Below are positions 6,640-12,870 of a stretch of 12,870 nt of DNA, piece after piece. Location: NCBI GenBank assembly GCA_020846105.1, contig JADLEN010000034.1, positions 1 to 12,870 of the forward strand, read 5' to 3'. The notes beneath the pieces were generated by a model that worked only from the letters and a program-made list of their open reading frames with translations, had not been told where the DNA came from and ran no database searches. This DNA comes from Chitinophagaceae bacterium (GTDB taxonomy: Bacteria; Bacteroidota; Bacteroidia; Chitinophagales; Chitinophagaceae). A program made the position numbers and the translations under genes. Each line of letters begins with the position of its first letter. Within the stretch, counting starts at the first letter, position 1.

Positions 6640-9291
6640 ATGTTTTTCAGGCTTGCTGCCAATGCTATAAAGGCATTGTGCTTGTTTGTCTTTTTGTTTT
6701 GTAGCGCGGCGGTTGCCAATGCTCAAAACAGCATTGATACTTCTGGGGTGCCCGCAAAAATAACGGATACAACTTTAAAAACCGACACAAGTATTTTGGC
6801 CCGTAAAGCGGACAGTAATGCTAGGGCTCAAAGCCTAGAAGACAGGTTGGGTATCAAAATATCGGAAGACGCTCTTGATGAGGTAGTGGTAGCATCGGCC
6901 ACAGACTCTGCGGTGATGGATGTAAAGACCAACAATTTCAGGCTATACGGCGATGCCAAGGTAGATTATGACGGTAGAAAACTGAGTGCGCCACGCATAG
7001 AATTCAACCAAAATTCTAACATTGCACGAGCTACTGTAGTCACAGACACTGCTATCAAAAAACCTGTAGCTCCTCTTTTTGAGCAGGGTGCCGAGAAGGT
7101 TACCTACGATTCGCTGCAATACAACTTTAAGTCGCAAAGGGCTATAATACACAATGCGCGTAGCCAATATGGCGAGGGTTTTATCATTAGCTCGCAGATA
7201 AAACGCAATCCCGACAAGTCGTTGTACGGCTACCGCAATATATATACTACATGTGCGCTAGACCACCCTCACTTTGGCATCCGTACCAATCGTATAAAGA
7301 TTATCCCTGAGAAAGCTATTGCTATGGGCTCGGCCAATATAGAGATTGAAGGCGTGCCTACACCGCTCTTTTTACCATTTGGTTATTTCCCTGTTGGTGG
7401 CGAAAGTCATCGTTCAGGCTTTATATTGCCGGGCTACACCACTGAGGTTAATAGGGGTTTGGGTTTTCTTAAAGGCGGCTATTACTTGTACCTCAACGAT
7501 TATGTGGATTTGCAACTACAAACCGACATTTTTACCAAAGGAAGTTTTGCCGGCTACCTTACCAGCAATTATGTAAACCGCTACCGATATAGTGGAAATG
7601 TTTTCTTGAGCTATGCTATCAACAAAACTGGCGAAGAGTTCGACCCATCTGCACAAATAACCAAAGACTTTGCCTTTCGCTGGACCCACAACAAAGATGC
7701 CAAATCGCTACCTGGTGTCAATTTCAATGCCAATGTAAATGTGCAAACGGGTACCTTCTTTGTCAATAATAGCTACAACACCAACCAAATAACCCAAAAC
7801 CAATTTCAGTCCAATATTACTTATGCCAAAAGCTGGGCCGGCAAGCCCTACTCCCTTACCCTTAGTGCCACACACAACCAAAACACCGCCAACAAACAAG
7901 TAAACGTTACCCTGCCCGACGTATCGTTTTTTGTCAACGCACGCAACCCCTTTATGCGCCGCAACCCTGTGGGTGCTGCCAAATGGTACGAGAAAATAAC
8001 CGTGGGCTACACCGCCAACTCGCTCAATCGTATTACCTTTTACGACAGCTCCTTTCAATTAAGTAAAATACAACTGTCCGATTTTCAGAATGGTATGCGA
8101 CATAGTGTGCCCATCTCGGCCAACTACAGTGTGCTTCGTTTCGTCACTCTTTCTTTCAATGCCAGCTACAACGAATATTGGAACACCCTCAAAACCCAAC
8201 GTGCCTACAACGACATTACCAACAAAATAGATACCAACATCCAAAGGGGCTTTGCTGCCTCGCGCGATTTCAACGGGGGCTTTACCCTCAATACCCAAAT
8301 CTATGGCATGAAACTTTTCAAGAAAGGCACTATCAAAGGCTTCAGGCATACCATGCGCCCATCTGTTGGGCTCAACTATCGGCCCGATTTTGCCAAAGAC
8401 CCCTTCAACTATTACTACCAAACCCGCCTAGATAGCTCCCAAACACTTAGCCTACTATCGCCCTACGAGCAGTCTATTATAGGCCTGCCACCCCAAGGCC
8501 GCACAGGCGCCGTATCTTTTGGGCTCAACAACAACTTGCAAATGAAAGTGCGCAATGGCAAAGACACCCTCACAGGCTTCAAAAACATTGTCTTGCTAGA
8601 CGCTCTTGATTTCAATACATCTTACAACCTAGCCGCCGATTCCTTCAACTGGGATTTCTACCGTTTCAGCGCACGTACCAACATTGCCAACCTACTCAAC
8701 ATCAACGCCAGCGCCAACTTCGACCCTTACCAGTACGACTATACCGCCATGCGCCGTACCCCCCGCACCACTTTGGCTACCGAAAACAAGCTAGCCCGCC
8801 TCAGCACCGCACAAGTAGGTTTCTCCACCTCATTCCGCTCCAAAGAAAAAGGGCCCAAAAAATCCGCCGAAGCCAGCAAAGAGTCCGACGACTTCCGCAG
8901 CCTTATGCGCAACAATGGCGCTTACAACTATGTCGATTTTAATATCCCTTGGACCGTAAACCTTACCTACGCCTTCAACCTAGAGCGCCGCCCATCTGCC
9001 TACTCGCGTAGCGATAGCTCGGTAGTGAGCCAAACCGTTACCCTCAGCGGCGACCTCAACTTTACCCCACGCTGGAAATTAGCCTTTTCTAGCGGCTACA
9101 ACATGGTAGAAAAGCAAATGACCTTTACCTCCATAGACATCTACCGCGACCTACACTGCTGGGAGATGCGCCTAGGCCTCATACCCTTTGGCTATCGCAA
9201 AAGCTTCAACTTCTCGCTCAATGTCAAAGCCCAAGTGCTGCAAGACCTACGCCTACTGCGCCGCCGCGACTTCCGCGATGCTGTAAACTAA
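6640..9291 (+). CDS. lptD: LPS-assembly outer membrane protein LptD (Bacteroidota type)
   Basis: A large outer-membrane beta-barrel that, with LptE, inserts lipopolysaccharide into the outer leaflet. From the ATG at 6640 it has 883 residues: a signal peptide at 1-29 ending in ANAQ; a Thr/Ser/Asp-rich linker; an LptA-like jellyroll region at about 85-195 (NNFRLYGDAKVDYDGRKL onward); the conserved YGYRNIYTTCALDHPHFGI segment around 198-215; the PTPLFLPFGYFP strand; then a long barrel of alternating strands to the C-terminus, including DLHCWEMRLGLIPFGYRKS near 837-855. The mature protein has exactly two cysteines, C205 and C840, one in each of these conserved segments. An ATG at 6619 would add seven residues; the TTG at 6571 overlaps the promoter and is unlikely. 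Codons in the last two thirds are richer in C than in the first third. It is divergent from the amidase gene. Confidence 0.9.
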   Translation: MFFRLAANAIKALCLFVFLFCSAAVANAQNSIDTSGVPAKITDTTLKTDTSILARKADSNARAQSLEDRLGIKISEDALDEVVVASATDSAVMDVKTNNFRLYGDAKVDYDGRKLSAPRIEFNQNSNIARATVVTDTAIKKPVAPLFEQGAEKVTYDSLQYNFKSQRAIIHNARSQYGEGFIISSQIKRNPDKSLYGYRNIYTTCALDHPHFGIRTNRIKIIPEKAIAMGSANIEIEGVPTPLFLPFGYFPVGGESHRSGFILPGYTTEVNRGLGFLKGGYYLYLNDYVDLQLQTDIFTKGSFAGYLTSNYVNRYRYSGNVFLSYAINKTGEEFDPSAQITKDFAFRWTHNKDAKSLPGVNFNANVNVQTGTFFVNNSYNTNQITQNQFQSNITYAKSWAGKPYSLTLSATHNQNTANKQVNVTLPDVSFFVNARNPFMRRNPVGAAKWYEKITVGYTANSLNRITFYDSSFQLSKIQLSDFQNGMRHSVPISANYSVLRFVTLSFNASYNEYWNTLKTQRAYNDITNKIDTNIQRGFAASRDFNGGFTLNTQIYGMKLFKKGTIKGFRHTMRPSVGLNYRPDFAKDPFNYYYQTRLDSSQTLSLLSPYEQSIIGLPPQGRTGAVSFGLNNNLQMKVRNGKDTLTGFKNIVLLDALDFNTSYNLAADSFNWDFYRFSARTNIANLLNINASANFDPYQYDYTAMRRTPRTTLATENKLARLSTAQVGFSTSFRSKEKGPKKSAEASKESDDFRSLMRNNGAYNYVDFNIPWTVNLTYAFNLERRPSAYSRSDSSVVSQTVTLSGDLNFTPRWKLAFSSGYNMVEKQMTFTSIDIYRDLHCWEMRLGLIPFGYRKSFNFSLNVKAQVLQDLRLLRRRDFRDAVN

Positions 9292-9335
9292 GCACCTCCA
9301 TAATTATTATCCACCCACCACCTTATATAGAAAAA

Positions 9336-9372
9336 ACAAAGCCCGATACACATACAGTGCATCGGGCTTTGT
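9336..9372 (-). terminator. Strong intrinsic terminator of the LEA-like gene, also facing lptD
   Basis: ACAAAGCCCGAT (9336-9347) pairs perfectly with ATCGGGCTTTGT (9361-9372), and after one mismatch CAC/GTG extends the stem inward around a 5-base loop. On the minus strand the stem is followed by a U-tract (AAAAAA at 9331-9336 read in reverse). On the plus strand the tail is only GTGTTG, so termination of lptD there should be weaker. Confidence 0.85.
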
Positions 9373-9390
9373 GTTGCTAGCAGTAGTAGC

Positions 9391-9690
9391 TTAGCTTTTA
9401 TTCTTCAAGTCCTCTATTTTGCCACTTACCGCATCTACTGCGTCATTCGCTTTTTCTTTGGCATTGGCCGCCAATTCTTCTGTTTTGTTTTGCAACTTAT
9501 CTGCTAGCTCGCTAGCCTTTTCTTTAGTAGCATCCCAGGCATCCTCTGCCTTTTCTTCTAGCTCGTCCCAGGTAGTTTCGTCCTTGTCGCTTAGCTCTTC
9601 CAAAGCATCTTCGGCCTTGTCTTTGAGGTTGTTCAGTGCATTTTTTGCTTTGTCAAAAAAGCTTTCTTCGGTTTTGATTTCTTCGCTCAT
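9391..9690 (-). CDS. Small charged helical protein, LEA/YtxH-like
   Basis: A 99-residue hydrophilic protein without signal peptide or membrane segment when started at the ATG at 9690 (MSEEIKTEESFFDKAKNAL). Nearly the whole chain is a Lys/Glu/Asp/Ala-rich amphipathic helix with loosely repeated blocks of the type KAEDALEEL, KAEDAWDAT, KASELADKL and KANDAVDAV at about residues 25-32, 47-54, 58-65 and 80-87. This resembles group 3 late-embryogenesis-abundant (LEA) proteins and YtxH-type stress proteins, whose bacterial members are often tied to desiccation or general stress; that role is inferred from composition. The frame continues upstream to 9891, but that extension runs through repeat B and is unlikely to be translated. 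The leader before the ATG is A-rich (CAAAAAAATCAAAATT), typical for the group. It has a strong terminator of its own. Confidence 0.75.
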   Translation of the reverse strand: MSEEIKTEESFFDKAKNALNNLKDKAEDALEELSDKDETTWDELEEKAEDAWDATKEKASELADKLQNKTEELAANAKEKANDAVDAVSGKIEDLKNKS

Positions 9691-9813
9691 AATTTTGATT
9701 TTTTTGTGATTACAACAATAGATTATTACAAAGGCTAAGGTAGCAACTATTGTGCAAGCAGCCCAGCCCAAATTGCTATGGCATAGGCCCAAGCCCCACA
9801 TTTTATCATTTCT

Positions 9814-9885
9814 TTTGGGCGTGGCCCCAATACTGCGCTTGGCGCCGGGCTGTGCGCTGCCGTCCCTGATGCCTGCGTGGCTGCC
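9814..9885. repeat. Degenerate intergenic repeat, copy B
   Basis: A GC-rich block in an otherwise AT-rich gap between the divergent LEA-like gene and the T9SS cargo gene. It begins TTTGGGCGTGGCCCC (9815-9829), and includes GGGCTGTGCGCTGCCGTCC (9847-9865), which resembles GCCATCCGCTGCTATC of copy A. The order of words (GGGCG, then a GCTGC core) is the same as in copy A, and both match a multi-copy Bacteroidota repeat I recall from memory. The rest of the gap, 9691-9813, shows nothing I can name. Confidence 0.45.
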
Positions 9886-9894
9886 CATCATATG

Positions 9895-9924
9895 TTTGAT
9901 TGTAATGAAAAATTTATAACTTTA
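9895..9924 (+). promoter_or_regulatory. Bacteroidota-type promoter for the T9SS cargo gene
   Basis: TTTG (9895-9898) is followed after 18 bases by TAACTTTA (9917-9924), matching the TTTG-N18-TAnnTTTG pattern except for the last base. The -7 box ends 22 bases before the ATG at 9947. Confidence 0.5.
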
Positions 9925-9946
9925 AATCCTACTTAAAACACAGAAA

Positions 9947-11305
9947 ATGAAAAGAAGTATAATGATGTTGCTCTTAGTAGCTATTTCTTTTGTGGCAAAG
10001 GCCCAAAAAAGTACTGTGCCTGCTGTTCCAAAGTTGCTTACAGGGCAGGGTATTACGGAAAAATTCAAGTGGGTGGCCTACTATCCGCCTGCAAGGCGAT
10101 ATGACTTGTCGCTGTACAACACGGCAATATCTGTTAAGACTTTTGAGGTGGAATATGTGCCGCTATGGCAAGACAGTACAATGCTGCGGCTAAAAGCAGG
10201 GGCTGCTGAGCAGGTAAAATATAGCTCTGTGGCACAAACTTTTTTTGTTGCAGATAGCTTTTGGAATGACAGTAGCAATCCCTTGTTTATGGGTTGGACT
10301 CCGGTATATGGCTATTACAACTATCAGGTAGATTCTGTGCATCTGATGGGCTATTATTTGCGGGGAGCTAGGGCTAGTGCTACTATTGTAGATACCTTGC
10401 TGGTGTCGGTGGCCTACCAGCCAGCTAGCAATACGCTGTACCATACGGCTAGTGCCGATGCTAGGCTGGCCCCCTACTTGCCCACGGGCAAAGATACTTT
10501 GTATGCTACCGCACCTACCAATGTAGATACCGCGCTGCGTATGGCCTTGCCAGACCCTACAAGTGCTGCTGGTATCGTTTTTAAGGTGCCACTTACCGAC
10601 GCTATGCGTGTAGCGGCAGTGGGCACTGGTTTTATTCCCGAGTTTAGTTTTAAGCTGCCAAGTCCGCTGTTGGTGCCCTGCTGCAATAATATTGTGGTGG
10701 TGTCTTATACTTTTGTGAGTGGCGATACTTGGCTGCCCAATACAGATACGATAGATAATTTTCATCACTTTTTGCCTGCATTTGTATACCCCAAAGCTGG
10801 CGCTACCGGCAGCGATGCAGCACGCCAAACGTATAGCTATTATGCTGGCGACCACAGTATGTCGTCTGTGATGGATGCTAAGCGACCCACACATTATACC
10901 CCTACCATATTGCTAGGTGCGCAAGAAGATAGTGCCCAATGGAAGGCTCATTATTTGGCTAATTCGATTTCTGTTTTTAGCGATAAATGGCCAATAATAC
11001 ATGAGTGGGTAGAGGATAGCCTAGCAATAGGAAATCTGAGTATGATAGAAAAGGTAAAGGTGTACCCCAACCCTACAAGTGATGATGTGCATTTTGCAAT
11101 AACTACTAAGCAAAATATATCCTGTAGCCTATTATTGACAAATGTGCTAGGGCAGCAAGTAGCGGAGCGTAGTATAGGCAATGTAGTAGCTGGTAAAATT
11201 GAAACCCTGACCATTAATTTGGCAAGTTGTAGCAAGGGTGTTTATTTTTATAAAATAGTATCGGGTGGCAAGGCCATATACCAAGGAAAATTGGTGAAGG
11301 AGTAA
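9947..11305 (+). CDS. Secreted protein of unknown function with T9SS type A sorting domain
   Basis: A 452-residue exported protein whose main domain I do not recognise. Residues 1-19 are a signal peptide (MMLLLVAISFVAKA, then Q). Residues about 30-360 are rich in Tyr, Trp, Ser and Thr, suggesting a beta-rich fold; a vicinal cysteine pair C245-C246 (LLVPCCNNIVVVSYTF) is followed by a loop with FHHF at 272-275. No catalytic motif of a known hydrolase family is evident. Residues about 370-452 form a T9SS C-terminal sorting domain: VYPNPTSD at 372-379, LLLTNVLGQQV, the SKGVYFYKIV strand and a final QGKLVKE. The protein should therefore leave the cell through the type IX system and be surface-bound or released. 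It has its own promoter and a strong terminator and so is probably a single-gene transcript. Codons are richer in G and T than those of the 3' part of lptD. Confidence 0.85.
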   Translation: MKRSIMMLLLVAISFVAKAQKSTVPAVPKLLTGQGITEKFKWVAYYPPARRYDLSLYNTAISVKTFEVEYVPLWQDSTMLRLKAGAAEQVKYSSVAQTFFVADSFWNDSSNPLFMGWTPVYGYYNYQVDSVHLMGYYLRGARASATIVDTLLVSVAYQPASNTLYHTASADARLAPYLPTGKDTLYATAPTNVDTALRMALPDPTSAAGIVFKVPLTDAMRVAAVGTGFIPEFSFKLPSPLLVPCCNNIVVVSYTFVSGDTWLPNTDTIDNFHHFLPAFVYPKAGATGSDAARQTYSYYAGDHSMSSVMDAKRPTHYTPTILLGAQEDSAQWKAHYLANSISVFSDKWPIIHEWVEDSLAIGNLSMIEKVKVYPNPTSDDVHFAITTKQNISCSLLLTNVLGQQVAERSIGNVVAGKIETLTINLASCSKGVYFYKIVSGGKAIYQGKLVKE

Positions 11306-11323
11306 GGAAATCGTATTAATCAT

Positions 11324-11366
11324 AAAGCCCAGCAACAAGGTTTGATTCTTGTTGCTGGGCTTTTTT
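11324..11366 (+). terminator. Strong intrinsic terminator after the T9SS cargo gene
   Basis: AAAGCCCAGCAACAAG (11324-11339) and CTTGTTGCTGGGCTTT (11348-11363) form a perfect 16-bp stem with an 8-base loop, followed by a run of six T (11361-11366, partly in the stem). It lies 18 bases after the stop codon. On the minus strand the tail is TTTATG, so it mainly serves the plus-strand gene. Confidence 0.93.
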
Positions 11367-11408
11367 GTATAAATAATTGATGCTAGTGAAATGAGTATGT
11401 AAGTGTTG

Positions 11409-12785
11409 TTATTTCATCATCTCAGCCAAATAGTCTTCATAATCTTTTAGGTCTTCTATATTATCTTTTTTGCCGCGCTCTATAGCTTCCCGTTGTATTT
11501 TGATGGCGGCTTCTTTTTGATTTTGGGCAAAAAGTAAATGAGCGTAAGTGTCGGCAATTGGTAAAAAACTTTCTGTTTCGGGCTTGCTAAATTCGTAGGC
11601 TTTCTGTGCCCATAGTCTGGCCATTTTTAATTCTTCATTACTTGGCTTATTGCTCGTTTCTATTTGCTCATAAATGGCCCAAGCCAATGTGTTAAGGCTA
11701 CTTGCATAGTTCAATTGGCCTGCAAATTGCACCCGTGGAAGATTTAAGTTTAAATCAATAATTATTTGGGCAGAGTCGTCTTTGTAACCCATTTGTCCTA
11801 CTTGCCAAGTGATTTGTTTTTCAAGCTCAGAGCGCATTTTTGCATTTGCACTTTCGATGGCTTGCGGCGACAAATTGACTATGAAATTAGCAAATGTTTC
11901 ATTGGATTTTTTAAGTGCAATTTTATTTTTTGTGGCAGTATAAAATCCTTGTTGGTAATAGTGTACAAAGGTTTCGTCTTGGTCAAATTCTTTACTCCTA
12001 GCTATCAAATCGTCAAACAACACTTGGTTTTTATTGTCAATGGCATTGGAAAGGCTATTTCGGTACGCTCTTTCTTGCCAATTTTGCCAATAACCGTCTG
12101 ATTTGAAATGTTTGTTTAGCGCATCTTTGTTATCGGCCATAATTTTATAGCCATTGCCCACAATGCCATTTTGATAAGTGGCTATAAATACTAATTGCTC
12201 TTCAGAAATAGGCATTACAACAAACTGCTTTATGTATTGTGCAAGTGGTGCATCATTATTGATATCCAGACGTTTGTTTTTTTCTATGTATTTTTTCAAA
12301 AACGCTTCATCATATTTGCCGGCATTGTACTTGTTTTGATATTGCTGAAGGGTCATCGGGTCATTGGTTTCGAGCATTGCCACTGTTCCAAAATTAATAA
12401 AACCATCTACCTCACTTGGCATACCTGATGTTCTGTATACCACACTCCCAGACTTGCCGTCTAAAAAAAGATTGGTTGGGTAACCAGTGACCGCATATTT
12501 TTTTGCAACAACCAATCCTTCTCCTTTTTCTGCATCTATTTGGAAATTTACAAAATGCTCGTTGAAATAATCACCAACCTTTTTGTTTGGAAAATAATTT
12601 TTAGCCATCATTTTGCAAGGGCCACACCAAGTGGTAAATACATCTACATACAATGGTTTTTTTAATTTCGCTGCTTTGGAAAGTGCCTCTGAGAATGTTC
12701 CTGTTTCGAAATGAATACCTTGGGCTATTAGGTTGAAACTTAGGAGTGTACACGCTATGACTAAAAATGTTTTTTGGAATTTCAT
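11409..12785 (-). CDS. Exported thioredoxin-domain protein with helical (TPR-like) C-terminal region
   Basis: A 458-residue protein predicted to work in the periplasm. Residues 1-21 are a signal peptide (TFLVIACTLLSFNLIA, then QG). A thioredoxin fold follows at about 25-135, with the redox motif WCGPC at 53-57 (active cysteines C54 and C57) and the cis-proline in GYPT at 103, so it should be able to oxidise, reduce or isomerise disulfides; the WCGPC sequence is of the reducing thioredoxin type. Residues 140-458 are helical and charged; the last 80 residues (ARLWAQKAYEFSK and ADTYAHLLFAQNQKEAAIKI) look like a pair of TPR-like helical hairpins that may bind a partner. The ATG at 12785 was chosen over an in-frame TTG at 12818 because it begins a clean signal peptide and because a -7 promoter box overlaps the TTG. 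Confidence 0.9.
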   Translation of the reverse strand: MKFQKTFLVIACTLLSFNLIAQGIHFETGTFSEALSKAAKLKKPLYVDVFTTWCGPCKMMAKNYFPNKKVGDYFNEHFVNFQIDAEKGEGLVVAKKYAVTGYPTNLFLDGKSGSVVYRTSGMPSEVDGFINFGTVAMLETNDPMTLQQYQNKYNAGKYDEAFLKKYIEKNKRLDINNDAPLAQYIKQFVVMPISEEQLVFIATYQNGIVGNGYKIMADNKDALNKHFKSDGYWQNWQERAYRNSLSNAIDNKNQVLFDDLIARSKEFDQDETFVHYYQQGFYTATKNKIALKKSNETFANFIVNLSPQAIESANAKMRSELEKQITWQVGQMGYKDDSAQIIIDLNLNLPRVQFAGQLNYASSLNTLAWAIYEQIETSNKPSNEELKMARLWAQKAYEFSKPETESFLPIADTYAHLLFAQNQKEAAIKIQREAIERGKKDNIEDLKDYEDYLAEMMK

Positions 12786-12815
12786 GTGTAAATAGTTTGT
12801 TTGATTATTTGAAAT

Positions 12816-12823
12816 CAAATATA
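12816..12823 (-). promoter_or_regulatory. -7 promoter box of the thioredoxin-domain gene
   Basis: Read on the minus strand this is TATATTTG, an exact match to the Bacteroidota TAnnTTTG consensus, 30 bases before the ATG at 12785. No TTTG is present at the expected -33 spacing, so only this half of the promoter is supported. Confidence 0.45.
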
Positions 12824-12870
12824 GGAAAATATACGATTGGCTATGTGGTACTTCATTTATTCTTTTTAAA

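Noticed and set aside
9691..9891. In-frame N-terminal extension of the LEA-like protein including a hydrophobic segment
   Set aside because: The extension runs through the GC-rich repeat B and has a composition unlike the rest of the protein; the ATG at 9690 has a typical A-rich leader.
10190..10894. 234-codon open frame on the minus strand inside the T9SS cargo gene
   Set aside because: It lies wholly antisense to a gene with a signal peptide and a sorting domain, and its translation is Ile/His/Ser-rich without any domain pattern.
12786..12818. Upstream TTG start for the thioredoxin-domain gene
   Set aside because: The TTG is part of the TATATTTG promoter box; the ATG at 12785 begins a normal signal peptide.
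1..12870. Undescribed defence, mobile or biosynthetic gene system
   Set aside because: No transposase, integrase, nuclease, toxin, CRISPR array or clustered biosynthetic genes could be seen; the genes are mostly individually transcribed envelope and secretion functions.

Overview
The window looks like chromosomal DNA from a Bacteroidota bacterium, probably from a Chitinophagaceae- or Sphingobacteria-like group. The clues are two secreted proteins with type IX secretion (T9SS) C-terminal sorting domains, an LptD of the Bacteroidota type, an EGF-domain lipoprotein, start codons preceded by A-rich leaders rather than Shine-Dalgarno sequences, and several TAnnTTTG-type promoter elements. The genus cannot be fixed by reading alone.

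Layout. Positions 1-1974 (+): a 5'-truncated secreted M28 zinc peptidase, followed 21 bases later by a sirtuin-type NAD-dependent deacylase. Positions 1975-2220: a structured intergenic repeat with nested direct repeats and a hairpin. Positions 2221-3768 (+): a secreted delta-60 repeat (probable beta-propeller) protein with a T9SS tail. Positions 4025-4891 (-): a YihY/BrkB-type membrane protein with an unclear start. Positions 5042-5599 (-): an EGF-like lipoprotein with its own promoter and terminator. Positions 5688-6542 (-): an N-acetylmuramoyl-L-alanine amidase, divergent from lptD (about 6640-9291, +). Positions 9391-9690 (-): a 99-residue charged, LEA-like helical protein. Positions about 9814-9885: a second, degenerate copy of the intergenic repeat. 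Positions 9947-11305 (+): a T9SS cargo protein of unknown function, closed by a perfect 16-bp terminator hairpin. Positions 11409-12785 (-): an exported thioredoxin-domain protein.

Functionally the window is dominated by the cell envelope: LPS export to the outer membrane (LptD), peptidoglycan hydrolysis (amidase), surface lipoprotein, T9SS-exported proteins, exported peptidase and exported thiol-disulfide protein. Apart from the M28-sirtuin pair, most genes look separately transcribed, with their own promoters or terminators.

I found no CRISPR array, tRNA, rRNA, transposase, phage gene or defence cassette, and no convincing undescribed multi-gene system. The points most worth a second look are the intergenic repeat, the two-cysteine LptD, the cysteine-poor sirtuin, the start of the BrkB-like gene and the unknown T9SS cargo.
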